A DNA stretch of 64,000 bases from the NCBI GenBank assembly GCA_027186245.1, contig CP114483.1, positions 3,482,001-3,546,000 on the forward strand, in the 5' to 3' direction. The notes below the pieces were generated by a model, which saw only the letters and a program-made list of their open reading frames with translations, was not told where the DNA came from and did no database searches. A program made the position numbers and the translations under genes. The stretch is from Coriaria nepalensis. Its lineage: Eukaryota > Streptophyta > Magnoliopsida > Cucurbitales > Coriariaceae. The stretch's first letter is position 1. Each line of letters opens with the position of its first letter. Shown here in pieces: positions 33,757-46,700 of the stretch.

Positions 33757-35651
33757 TCATTCCTTCTCATCAGCAACGACTTCTGTTAAGGCTGTAGAGG
33801 CAGCAGCCATTATGGTGTCTAATTTTTGGGTCTTACCAAGAACAATCTCAATCTACAAAAAAAGACAAGGGAGAAGCCATCATGTTAGCCATCAGTCAGT
33901 AACCAAACTAGATGGAGATTGTTCACTATTGATTGAAATCAGGTCTCACCTTGGCTTTTTGAACAATGAGGCCTTTGTTCTCATCTTTCATGCCTACTGT
34001 AGATGTTAGGACCTCTGTTCCATCCCAAGAAATCACAATTTTCGTTTAAAATCTGTTCTCTATAATGTAAGTTGATGGAGAGAATAGCTAGAAGGAAAAA
34101 GATTATTACTCTTCTCTATAGCCAGTCCGTTGTTCTTTAAGATCTCAGCAATCGTGACAACTGTAGTAATTGCTGTAGTAATGCAAAAGAATATACAGGC
34201 AAGCTGTTTACTAACCATTATATATATGGTGCCCATACTACAAAAGTTGTCATAAAGGGCTACACAATATAGAAGGCAGGGCATTGGATTCAGCAAGATA
34301 AGGAAGCAATATTTATGTCAAAAAATTCACATCTCATTCTTATTTGGTAGAGGAAGTTGTGTTGGAAAGAATAACACATATATCCATTAGCTGAATACAA
34401 ATGGATATTCAATTCTAATGCAAAAACTATGACTTTGCCCTTTCACTCATGCGAACTGTAAGAATCGAATTTACTCATCGAGTGGAGATATTTCTTCTCC
34501 ACATACAAGACTGGGGAGGACTGAGCAGTTACTCAAACAGCATCGAACTGTTTAGGTCACTCCTGAGAGATTGAATTTCAATGTTTGCTCAACTGTTTCC
34601 CTAAAAGGGTTTTACTTTCAATAAAAGAACCCAAAATGTAGTTGATTAAAAAGAAAAGACATCTACTAAGCTGTTAAAAGAAAAATGTACCCATTCCCAA
34701 GGCAGAAAGCTCCACTTCACTGTGCTGTTGCATGTACCTCTGGATCAAAACAGACTCATTGTGAGTAAAGAGTATGGACATGTTGTAAAAGGCATCAATA
34801 CCAGAGAAATAAATAGGAGAGATAATGAAAATCATAATGTTAGAGAAATCCATGTACTACGATTCAATGAATTGCACAGAAAAATGGCCTCAGAGTGTTT
34901 TCCTCACAACTATCTAATATCCCACAATATATCGAAGAGGATGTGTTTCTTGGGCTTTCTTAACCTTGAAAAACCATAATGCATCAAGATTATGTTATAA
35001 CATCCCATGCTTTCCAAAGAGCCAAATTGGTGATCTATCTATGATCTATGATCAACTTAAATCATGTCATGGGATCTGTGGCCTGTATCTATGTTAAACG
35101 CCTCAAATTTGAACAATCATTACGGCAAATAAATTGACCTAACGATTTAATTCGCATATATTCTTTTATTTTTCCCCAGCATTTCTACCCCTTAGTCAAG
35201 CTGTGAATCGATTATCCCTTTCTAATTTTTGTTTCAATTTCTCAATTTCTTCCTACATTTTCGTAGCACCCTGGTCAATCTACCAGCTGAGATCTATCTA
35301 GCACCTTTAATACATATATTGATTTAAAAAGATCAAATCCAAATTAACACCGATTCAGTTCCTACGTCTTCAAAAAAAAATCGAAGCAAAAAGAGGGAGC
35401 GAATTCTGTCAAACATTTGTGGCCAAAAAACAAAATCTATCTTACCTCATTCTAAAACCATCGATTAATAAACAATCAAGATCGAACAATCTTCAATTTC
35501 ATCATCCTCGATTGAGAAATGTAATATATACCTTAGCTAGATTGACGTAGAAGAAGAGCGGTCTCTTCGCGCTGGAAACCTGAATCCTATTCTTCCTCTG
35601 TGCCTGATCAGACTGATCAGTAACATCCGGCAATACAGCGGCCGTCGTCAT
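33757..35651 (-). CDS. Alba-family DNA/RNA-binding protein
   Basis: Five exons (35532-35651, 34691-34739, 34110-34172, 33950-34014, 33757-33852) join to 393 nt, 130 aa. Almost the whole chain is the Alba fold: NRIQVSSAKRPLFFYVNLAK, RYMQQHSEVELSALGMA, TTVVTIAEILKNNGLAIEK, VLTSTVGMKDENKG, VQKAKIEIVLGKT. The short tail is acidic (EVVADEKE). Plant Alba proteins of this small, single-domain type bind nucleic acids, including R-loops and mRNA. Exon phases are consistent: the Lys codon before VLTST is split A|AG. The start is the internal ATG at 35651; an upstream in-frame ATG would add 15 residues that do not resemble the family. Confidence 0.94.
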
Positions 35652-38600
35652 CGTACGCTTTCTCTCCGTTTCACTCTCTCTGGAAAATTTTATCACTTTC
35701 TCACACTTTCTTGCACGTTCTCGCCGGAATTGAAGGGATGGGAGTTCAAACGGGGAAAGTCGTTTACGAGGGTGAATTTATATGAGCGGGACGCATGCAA
35801 GGGACGAATAGGGAGGTGCAACGTGGCTGCCATTCATTCGCTGTAGTTTGAGCAAGTTTGTTTGCACTTGACAGTTATTGAGGTAGTTATTAATTTGTAG
35901 ATTTACTCTTTCCAATTATATGTTTATCACCGTTACACCAGGTCACCACCAATGGACCCAATTTTTGCTATTGATGTGTGACACAGAAATTATTCAGTAT
36001 AGCTCGGATATATGGAACTCTCTTGTGGTAGGAATAGACTCGAGAGTGGACCCATATCATAGGTTCCATCCCGACTCTCTTACAAAAAGAAGAAAATTTT
36101 CTTATTAATTTATATATTATTTTTATAATTTAATAAATATAATTATATTTATCCATTTATATAAATAATTAATACATCATATAATCCTATGATAAATTTT
36201 TTAAGAAATCGATATATCTAATATATCTATAAATTTATAATTTAGAAAAAATGGAGTGAAACGAGGTTAATATTGCAATAAAATTATTGCTCATTCAACC
36301 CTAATCCTCATCTACAAAACACGCATGCCTTGAGGAGCAACATGTTGATAGGATGAAGCAATGAACCGCTGATTGAAAATCAGTAGGTAAGAAGATTAGA
36401 AAAATGATTTGTATATTCTTATTTTTTTTAATATAAGATATATTTTTTCTCGATTCTGAATCATATTTTGATCTCGGGTCTTTAACTTTTATTTACTCTT
36501 TAATTAAAAGGAAGGAAAGACCAACAAAACTAAACAAAATGAAACCCTCACATATTGATTATAGTTAGTATTAGATACGTGGAAAAATAAGGATAAATTT
36601 TTAGATGGATCGATCAATTTTTATTATATATAAATATACGGGACACAAACAAATAGAGTGCGGTGGTCCTAGTGGAGCAACAAGAATCCTATAGGCTATG
36701 TGGTAGTTGGATCAAACAAAGAGTAGTTGACTTCAAATTTGCTTCTTTTTCCCTCTTTTTCATTTTTTCTTTTCTTATGAAGAAAGCAGACACATGTAAC
36801 GGGTTTTGTGTTGTTACTTGTTGATAAATAACACGTGAGAAATGTCTTTAGACACAAGATGCCTATAAATAATAGAAAACGACAAAACAAACCACACAAA
36901 AATACATTATGGCCTTTTCCTAAGAACAGTCACTCTCTAGGTGAAACGACATCAACAACATTGATTGAATTGGATAACCTACCTACATTTAATCCAACAT
37001 ATTTACGGTTTACCCACACAAGATGAGACTTACAATTATCATGCGACCTCATATTCCAAGAAATTTGTCTAAAATAATTAAGAAAGTAAATTAATTAAGC
37101 AGCATATCTTCTCGATACGTAAATTCTTTACTATATGGTTGTTATATAATACATAACAAATTAGGAATTACGGACCTTACGGCCGAGTTAAATGTGACCT
37201 ACTTTGCAATGAAGATTCAAATTCATATTCAAAATTTTGATACGAGTAATCAAACATCTTTAAAAGATCAGATTATCAACCAATTTCCTACGCGTGCTTT
37301 GGTAATTAGGTTACATGATTGTTATATAACCATTGTCAATTTGTCATATATGTGTTCGATGATTTTTCCAAACCAAAAAGTTAAGCAATTTTATTGATCA
37401 TACTTCGACGGCAGAAAATGCAAGTGAAAATTGATCATACTTGGCGGCAGGGTGGCAGGATGCATGCATGATAGTAAAATTGAGTCTGGGTAGGGACGTG
37501 GCCATAAGATCATAAAAACTGTCGGTAAGTGAACGTACGTACTAGACTAGATATGGATAATGGATATAATAAATAGATGCATGCTTTGCACGAGTGATCT
37601 ATGTTGTGTCTTAATCTGGTCCCAATCTAAGCCATTTAAGTGGTTTAAATAGAGACCCACTCTAAATCTATCATATCTTTCCGACAATACACGATCTATA
37701 TATACTTGGGAGAGGGACATACAGGGAATATGTAAGTATGAACTTTGAAATAAAGTATGTCTTAAACCATGTTATTTCAAATGGTTATCAAGCGCTAATA
37801 CGCACAAATTCACACTTACATGTACTTAGTAGTAGTGGCCAAACTCTCACCCTCCACACTCAATTTGGTAGACCTCTCACAACTGCTTAATGACTCAAAC
37901 TACAACTACTAGAACCAATAATAATTATAATTACAAAGAAGAAGAAGAAGAACAAAGAAGAAGAAGAAGAAGAAACTAAATAGAAACAGATTAGTCCTCA
38001 TTTGGAAACCATTAATTACTGGTTTTTTTTTTGTTTATAATAAATGTTTTTAGGCCCAAAATCCAGTTCAAACTCATCCACAAATTACAAATAACTAAAT
38101 AATAAATGAAAACAAATCTACCCAAATTAACTAATGGAGGGTAAAGATTCAAAAACCAAAAAGAAGAAGTGGTCACACTCACCACTCACCACTCACCACC
38201 TTCCTTTTAACAAGTAGGAGTTTTTCGAGCGCGTCGCTAAATTTAAGGAAATTCTCAAAATTTATTTATAGATTAAAAAAAAAGAAAGAAAGAAAAAAGA
38301 ACCGGGAGGAGGAAAATCATTTCGGATCGAGCTAAGAAGTTTGAAGGAAAATTCAATTGAGCTTCTCTGATTCTCAAGGTGGGTTTTTTAAAAACTCTCT
38401 CCGCGCCGCGCCCCTTTTGAATCCTCCTACATTCTTGTTCTTGTTGGATTTCTATAATGTGGGTGTTCTTAATCTCTTATGCTGTGAGATTCTTTGAAGC
38501 ATTTTTCTGGGTTTTTTTTTTTTTTTTTTGGCTTTCAGGAAAGATTCTCTCTCTCTCTCTCTATCTCTCTCTTTGATGTCATTTGTGCCTGTTTGTTTCT

Positions 38601-39065
38601 GGGATTGTAATTTTTGAGCTCTTTCTTTCTATATCCATACTCTATTTTTTAGCCTCTGTCTCTCTCTGTCTCTCTCTCTCAAGATTAATCTGATAATGGT
38701 GATCTGCTGCTCCCTCTCATTTAATTGAACTTTATTTTCAATTTCCAATAATTTTTTTTACTATTAGCATTGGCCTGTTAGAATTCATTAACATGGAAGC
38801 ATACTTGAGGAAAGAAAAATGATTAGAATCAATTATGATGTTATTATTTCATTGCTTCACTTTTATGTAAACTGGTCTTCCAAAACTTGAGATTAAATTT
38901 TATAACTTGCTGTTATAAAAATGGAAAAAGATGTTTAGTTTTGATGAGGAAAAGTTACTGATTGGGAAAATTTCTCCTCCGACCCACAAATCTCGATCCT
39001 TAGAAAAACAGAGATCGATTTCCAGCTAAAAGTTATGTCATTTTTCAAAATTCCATTGCAGAGTC
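35652..39065. other. Intergenic, plus promoter and 5' leader intron of the WVD2-like gene
   Basis: Mostly AT-rich, non-coding sequence between two divergent genes. Features: GAA repeats (37938-37976), a short CACCACT repeat (38176-38200), and a probable leader exon ending at about 38378 (TCTCAAG|GTGGGT) whose intron runs to the CAG at 39061. CT repeats lie within that intron (38547-38575, 38658-38682). No gene was recognised between 35.9 and 37.9 kb. Confidence 0.5.
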
Positions 39066-40619
39066 ATGGGGAAGGAAGTTACTGGTATACAGCACAGGGC
39101 AGCAATTTTTGGTCCTACCGTGGGGTCCACTCACGAAAAGTTCAATGTCACCCCCAAACCTAAGGAAGAACGTAACGACTCTAGTGATTATGAAGTGAAA
39201 GAATGTACTGAAGAAAACCCGATCGTTAAGAAGCATAATGACAAGCAGGATGAAACTACTCCGGAAAGTAATGAGAAGAAGCAAGATGTTCTTGCTGTTA
39301 AAAGCACGAATCATGAGGAAAAGACCACCGAAAAATCTGAAGCTCAAAAGTTGATTAGCAATGAAAAAAATATGAGCCTTCCTGAAACAAAACCTGCTCA
39401 AAGAAGGAAAGATGATGATAATGTAGGGACTGAAACTGCTGCAATTGCTGATGTGAATGATACACCGCTAGCTGATGACAGTAAAAAGAATTCCCAGGTG
39501 AATTTTGTGGAATTACAATTCTAATATCTGGTCCAATGAATAACAGGATTAGTATTGGATTCTTATAATTGAAAAACTTGTATATCTAATGTCTTGCAGC
39601 CAAACACTCCGCCTGCAACAACAAAGCCGGATGAAGAAGATCATTCATCTGCTGACTCCTCGTATCCGCTGCTTAAAAAAACACACTTCTCTTGTTTGCT
39701 GTTTTATTATGTTTTCTTAATTCAAGGATCTTGAATTATCCTTTACTTTTTATTAATAGTACTGCTGCATCTGAGCTGACACTAAAACCTATTACGGTGG
39801 GTGTGGCTCCCAAATTTAGATCGGATGAACGTATAGAGAAGAGAAAGGAAGTGAGTTATGTGTTTCGAAAAAATATTGGTTTTGAGATTTCACATTTTTC
39901 TGTACATCCCATATCAATGCAAATTTCTTCATTGATATGTATTTCGGTTTGTTCTTTCAATTTTTGCAGTACTACCAGAAGTTAGAGGAGAAACGCAGAG
40001 CGATGGAGGCAGAAAGGAGCCAATATGAAGCAAGAGCCAACGTATGTAGAGCCAATCACATTTTGCATGAAATGCTTACTCAAAGAACTTCATTCATTAT
40101 TGTAATGTGTAATTGTGTATAGGAAGAGGCAGAAGCAGCGTTGAAGAAACTTCGGAAGAACTTAGTGATCAAAGCCAAACCAGTACCAAGTTTCTACCAT
40201 GAGGCACCCCCACCAAAGGCTGAACTCAAGAAGGTGCATTTTTGTAGCATCCCTTTTCCTTCCTCTATATGTGCAATGCTGTGTGATACTTCAATCAATA
40301 TGCACCATCTTTCTATTATGGGTAACGAAAATCATGTCATGATTAGCTGTATTATATGATGATGTCTTAGCCACCATTGACAAGGCCTAAGTCTCCAAAT
40401 CTGACCCGGAGAAAGAGCTTTGGCGACGTAATCAGCTCACCGCAAGCGGAGAAAAAGGGAGCAGCTGCTTGTGCTCGCGCAAGACGTAGCCTCGGAAGTC
40501 AAAAGTTATACTCAACCACTACTCCTACCGCGAAATGTCGGAGCATAAGACGTAACGTGACAGTCAAAGACCATGAAGTCAGGGAGGATCAGGTTGACTC
40601 CAATGCTGTTCATACATGA
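39066..40619 (+). CDS. WAVE-DAMPENED2-like microtubule-binding protein (TPX2 domain)
   Basis: Six exons (39066-39497, 39600-39661, 39760-39850, 39970-40041, 40123-40233, 40371-40619) join to 1017 nt, 338 aa. The first 165 residues are acidic and disordered (many K, E, S, T). The TPX2 C-terminal-type domain lies at about 178-258: [53 protein letters not shown]. The KLEEK core is the hallmark of plant WVD2/WDL proteins, which bundle and stabilise cortical microtubules and affect organ twisting and hypocotyl growth. The basic C-terminus ([16 protein letters not shown]) is also typical. A leader intron precedes the start codon by only four bases. Confidence 0.93.
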
Positions 40620-41157
40620 AACTCTGTTTTTTCTCTCCATAAAAATTTGTGAGAGAGGGGAGAAAAAGGTGTGTGTAATCTTGGTTTCTTTTTTTCATGG
40701 TTTCTTTTTTTCATAGTTTCTTTCATATTGGATATTGTTAGAGGGAAAGGAATGGCTTGTTTCTTTCACCTCTAGCGGTTTGTCCCACATTAGTCATGTG
40801 CTAGATTGTCCATTGTATATGAACTTGTAAGCTAATATTGGGCATATATATGGTTTTAAACATGGAATCGACTTGATAATTTTGGTTGATAATTTTCCAT
40901 GCTCGTTTATAATAAATAGTTCACTCATATTTTTTTTTATAAATTTAATAATTAAACATCACATAAGTTTAAACATGTTAAAAAAACCAAATTTCCTTCC
41001 AAATCAATCTTTTCATTCAAGACTAAATTGAAACATTTAAAAATTTAGGGACTAAAATAAACATAAATGAAAATTTAGGGATGATAATGTTAATAATAAT
41101 TAAGTCTTTATCTTATCCAAAACCCCACTTTCTCTTCTCTTCTGTTTCCCTCTAAAA
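40620..41157. other. 3' flank of WVD2-like gene
   Basis: Contains the 3' UTR, with a short duplicated TTTCTTTTTTTCAT block at 40686-40715, followed by AT-rich sequence. 41100-41157 would be the leader of the decayed oxidoreductase. Confidence 0.4.
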
Positions 41158-43715
41158 ATGTCATCTTTCCTCACTCTATCCATTCCCTCCTCACGCCTCC
41201 TTCAACCCCTCCTCAAATGCCCCAAACCTTCTTCAATCCCCACCTTCTCTCCCAAACCCACTAAATATCTAACCCTAACTTGCACTTCCAAAGCCAATCC
41301 CAATTCGAATGGCACTAAACCCCCTAACTCCAATAGACCCACAACGAATAACCGCCCTAAACCCGCCTCCAAAAACCGTATAAGATCGTCAGATGGCTCC
41401 TCTAGAAGGTCAGTTCTCAGGAAAACCTTCAGTCAAGAGCAGGTCACCTTCACCACCCCTCTCTCCGATGACCCAATCGTCGCCATTATTGGTGGCTGCA
41501 TGGCGGGTCTGATCTGCGCTCTGTATCTCGAGAAGAGAGGTGTCAAATCCACTATCTTTGACACGGTTGGTTAGTTAGTCCCTGTGTTGATGTGTTTTTT
41601 TTTTTAATCCTCCTCTTCCTTCAAGTTTTTTTTGTTACGGGTTATTGAAATTTTTAATTTTGTGCTAAATGTAGAAGAAAAACGGTACCCATTTTAGGGA
41701 AATGGGTTGCAGTTGGGGATTTGACTTCTTTTTTGGAACTTTTGAGCACAATTAGCATCAGAATTTCACCAATTTAAATTTTCAATGTGAAAGATTGAAC
41801 CGTGAAGTATATGTATAAGTCATTGATATGATTTTTCTCCCCCGTTATTTTATGGGTATTCATGGATTAGGAGGAAGAATGGGAACTCGGATCATTGATC
41901 CTCAACCGTTGATCTTTGATAATGCGGCTCAGTTCTTTACAGTTAGCGATCCTTGGTTTGCTGAGCTGGTCGATGATTGGTCGGGTAAAGGTCTAGTTCA
42001 AAATTGGCAGGGTCCTATAGGAGAGCTTGAAGCAGGAGGTCAATTTGTTCTTCTTCCTTCTTTTCCTAAATATATTGGAGTTAATGGGATGCGTCCCCTT
42101 GCTGATTCCTTACTTCCTCAGGTGATTTGCTATCATGCTTTCTTTCTTGAAGATTATGTGACTTTTATTACTTCTAGATTTGGGATTTTATTTTCTCGTA
42201 ATATGTTTCCATTTTTTAAGCTCAATGTTAACTTGCCGTCTTTTCTTTTGCAGAATTCTCAAGTCAAGGTGGTTAGACCATGCTGGGTAAGTAAGATCGA
42301 GCCGTTTAATGGGATGTGGCACTTGAGTGAGAATGGAAAACCTTGCGGCCAATTTGATACAATTGTAATAGCACATAATGGTATAACTTCATGACAAAGC
42401 GGTCTTATTGATATTCTTATAAGGTAAGTGCATTTAGCTCCTTGAACATCATTTTCTCTGTAAAGGATATTAAGTTTTGAATGTGACTATAGGTCTTGAA
42501 TTTTAATCAACATATTGTATTTCTTGCAGGAAAATGTGCCAATCGGCTGCTTGCAACATCTGGTTTACCACTAATTGCAAGGCAAATGAAGGTAAAAGGC
42601 TAAAAGACCTCCGCTTATTTCCACCAGAGGCAACAATACTAGAATATGTTAAGAGTTTTTGTCAATTTGAAAGTGATTAAATCTGAAACTGTTTTGTTCT
42701 TTCATGTGTGTTCCCATGCGTCTTTTGGTAGAGGCTAGAATTGAATTCTATATGGGCCGTCCTTGCAGCATTTGAGGAGCCGCTTCCTTACCTAAATGGC
42801 GAAGTTCCATTTTCTTTCGAAGGAGCTTTTGTAAAAGTCTGTCTCATGGATGGAAAATAACACCCAGAAACTCCTCTGGCATTCCAGCAGCGGTGTGCCC
42901 CACTGCTGGACCTTCCTCAGTACCACAGCTTATGGGAAAAAGAACAAGGTTCCACAGGTTGGATGTGATATATAAAGATTTCGATTACATGAATTTATAG
43001 TCACCTTGAATCACTATGTTAACACTATTTTCACAACGATATACTTGATCAGGAAAATATTCCAACGGCTACTGCTGAAACGGTGAAGGCAGGTGTGCTG
43101 GATGGTGTAGAAGCTGCTCTAGGGTTGAGGAAAGGATCACTTCCAAAACCTCCCGAGTCCAATTATGGCAAGAGAACCTAAATCTACTCTAGTGTAATTC
43201 ACTAGCGATTTATTCACTGTTACTTTTTGTTATTCAGTTTAATAATCCAATAGTTAGTTTCCTTACTTTTTCTTTCATCGAGGGCTATTTTCAGGGGGTG
43301 TGGCTCTTCCAACCAATTCGCCCAGAGTTCCATGCATCTTTGATCCTTCTGGGCGGGCCGGTATCTGTGGTGATTTGCTGCTCGGATCAAATTTAGTCTG
43401 CTGCCTTAAGTGGGAAAGCAATGACCGATCATGTCAGTGTGATTCTCGTCTCTATAGCCCATAAACTTTTGATAGAATCTTTGGCTACAAATATTATATG
43501 AAGAAACCATAGGGTAGTGATCAAATTGGGATTTTATACTTAAATGCAGATTGCGAATTATTTTGAAAGAAGAGAGGGCTGAGGAGTTTTCTGTTAGTTT
43601 GCATAATGAATTCTATCCACTTCAAGGAAAAGATATCGGACAGTATCCAGGGATACTGGAGCCAGAAAAGAAAGCGGATGAGGTGGTTCAATATCCACAA
43701 CTGCTTACAACCTGA
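41158..43715 (+). pseudogene. Decayed FAD/NAD(P)-binding oxidoreductase, plastid-targeted type
   Basis: The exons resemble the plant flavoprotein family related to renalase. Exon 1 (41158-41565) has a Ser/Pro-rich, plastid-like transit peptide and the start of a Rossmann fold (VAIIGGCMAGLICALYLEKR). Next come 41855-42120 (GGRMGTRIID, FDNAAQFFTVSDPWFAELVD), 42254-42380, 42530-42591, 42732-42958, 43053-43170, a stretch from about 43294 with VPCIFDPSGRAGICGD, and a C-terminal part ending at the TGA at 43715. Breaks seen: the acceptor before 41855 reads TG instead of AG; a frameshift after 42830 leads to TAA at 42858-42860; frame is lost again near 43165, near 43395 and near 43580. The middle glycine of the usual GxG motif also reads as Cys. 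The intact homologue probably uses FAD, substrate unknown. Confidence 0.87.
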
Positions 43716-46700
43716 GAAACAAAACAACGTTGTTAAGGATGTTCATCATCCTCAAAAAGCATACAGGAAGATACTCTTCTCTCAGACCTCTAGAGCCACA
43801 GGAGAAACAGCAGTTTGATTACTCCGTTCACAGAGCTTCTGTCTGAACCTAAGAATGGAAGTATGATTGAACGTATTTGAGTCTGATTCTTATGCTCCAC
43901 AACTGGAACTACAACAGAGCCTGTTTGGTCAAATCTCAGAATGAAAAGTGGATTTCTCGTAGAGACAAACTTAAAATTTCCGAAGTCTTAGATTATATTC
44001 ATCTTTTATATGTTTGTAATAATAGTGCGAGCAGAAGTAACATGGTGCAAGAGCTTTTGAAGATATCCTGATGTAAAAGAAGCAGAACATGTTACAAAGT
44101 ACAAGAACCTTATGATCGATAATCTTCACTTTGCACTTACTGTCCCCTTATACTGAAAAATCACAGCTAGTTTTAGTCATTTGAGCAGCTAAACAATCGA
44201 ATTTACTGAATACACGACCGTATTTAACTATATGGGTTTAACCTCAGTTACAAATACTTTCCTCACCCAGAACTAGACTGATTATATTCATTGAATTGAA
44301 ATCAACTTACTGGTAGAGATGCAAACAGCAGGGAAGGTCTTACATTTGAATACCCTTCTTCATGACTGAATATTACCTTCCTTCTTCTCTTGTTTCCATC
44401 TTCATTCTAAACAGGTTGAACTACATTTGCAGGACGGCTTACTTACCGTGCATGTGTCTCTAAGTATTGAAAACCACGAGCCAAAGATGGAACCTACTTT
44501 TAATACCCTAGAGAGAAAATCCAAGATCATGTCAGCTTCCAAAAGAAACAACACACGTAAAAACCATAGAAAAATTTGGAACCATGACTAGATTGTGATT
44601 GTGACAATGTAAATGCTAATTCATGAAGATAGGAACTCCAATAAGTTTACATCTATAATTGTTGGAACTCTTTCATAAATTAGCATATCTATGAAGTAAT
44701 CATAAGAAAATAATATCAACGAAGATAAGTGTAACGATCTCAATAGATCGATAAACCTTTTACAGTAAAATCAACCAAGAACAGGGGAATGGACAAAGAA
44801 CGGAGTATGGGTAAAGGTGGACTCTTTATTGAACTAACCTTTTACGAGGAAGGTTTACCTCCAATAGAGAGCTCAGCTCAATAGATTCAAGAAAGAGAGT
44901 TAGTTATTAACTAACTCTTCTGTTAGTAAAACTATTAATTCTCATCAACGGTCACCATCTAATCACCCCTTTGCATCTTCATCTAATCTCAGTTGTCCAA
45001 TAAACGACTGTTACAATAAGCACAGAAAGGAAATCATAAATGCAAAAGCACAGATGGAGTTACAAAACAAATATTATCAGCTATGGTAGAGATGTGATGA
45101 GAAAGGGAGATCTAGTTTCTATCATCTCGTAATCAATGAACAAAAAGAAAAGAACAATTCGAAGAGCCTTCATTTTCTTCCCTTTTTTTCTTCCTTCTTT
45201 ATTTCCTTTTCCATCTTCCTTGAGGTTACCAGAGCGAAAATCCATTATCTACAGAAAAGGAATTTTATTCATAAACAAGTGCCCTTACAATGGTAAGATT
45301 GGAATTATGAATCACCTTCCATATTGTGCTGCCTTTGTAAATATATAGAATCCTAATTCAAGAAATGGAAGATACCTTTCAAAATGCCAGCTTTGGCACA
45401 TCGGATCACACAAATCGCATGAAAATGGAAGTACGGATATTATGTACATATAGAGAGGTCCGTAAAATATTCGAGTATATTAATATACAAAAGTATAGAA
45501 AAGTAATGAATGACAATATGACATGCCAAAGAAAACCCCAAGTTGCTTCTACTTATACTAGCTTGCATATTTCTCCCTCAATATCCCCTTCTTTTCTTAT
45601 CCCTTCTATTGCTGAATCTGGGATTGTGACGCTAAGCTGTTTGGAAATGACCCAACAATGCATTACCAACAAACAAGAAACTTTTGGTCCTTGCATGTGC
45701 AGATACTGCCAAAATGCATTACATGAATAGCAGAAATAACTTATCGAGCTAGCGACTTAGCTGTCTAAACCAAAGAGCTGATGTTTGATAATAAATTAAC
45801 AAAGCATTTCAAACAGAAACCCTAACAAGTCCAACGCAACACAAAACAACCATAAGAGGAAGAAGACCAACTTATGGTTCCAAAGATATATAATAATATA
45901 GTTATCTTCTTGCTATTTTGATACTTTTCCCTATTATTGAAAAATCAAAGCAGTCTGTATGATCAAGGAGCTTTAAAGTCTAACTTGATTATATCTGCTA
46001 CATCAGCATCTAAATTGTACATTTATTTATAATCAAAAGACAGATTAAGGATTAGTAAACAAGCACTCACCAGAACAGTAGGAACTCTTTCAAAATTAGC
46101 AGCCCTCAGCAGGTCATCATCAGCAATCAATACCAGCGAGGATAGCAAAAGATCCGAAATTGAGAAGCACTAATGGAGCAAAACAGTTTATGGAATCTGC
46201 TGATGGTTCGAGATGCACAAAAGAAATACCAAATATAGTTTTGAATACCCAATAACAGTGGTAAGATTGGAGTAATTGATCAGCTTTTTTATCTCATCAG
46301 CTTACTTAATTTGCATACATGTAACCGTAGGTCGAGAGTTACACCCTTTCTATTTATCATCATTATTATAATCATCTAAGCTCATTCATATTATTTTCGG
46401 AGGTCGGCTACACGGATATTAGTTTTCCAAGTTATGCAATCTTCTCACATATTATCACTTAATATCAAATTTAGTATGTCTTCATTAAGCACTTTCATCC
46501 AAGTTTTCAAAGGCCTATCATTCCGTCTTACCTACCAATCTTAACTTTGTCGATTTGGAGCCATGTTTGGTCTCCTCTACATATGACCAAATCATTTTAG
46601 ATGTTTCTCCCTAACTTTATCATATATATAAGCTATACTTAGATAACTCTTAATTATTTTCATTTCTAATTCTATCATTACGTATCTTACCACACATCCA

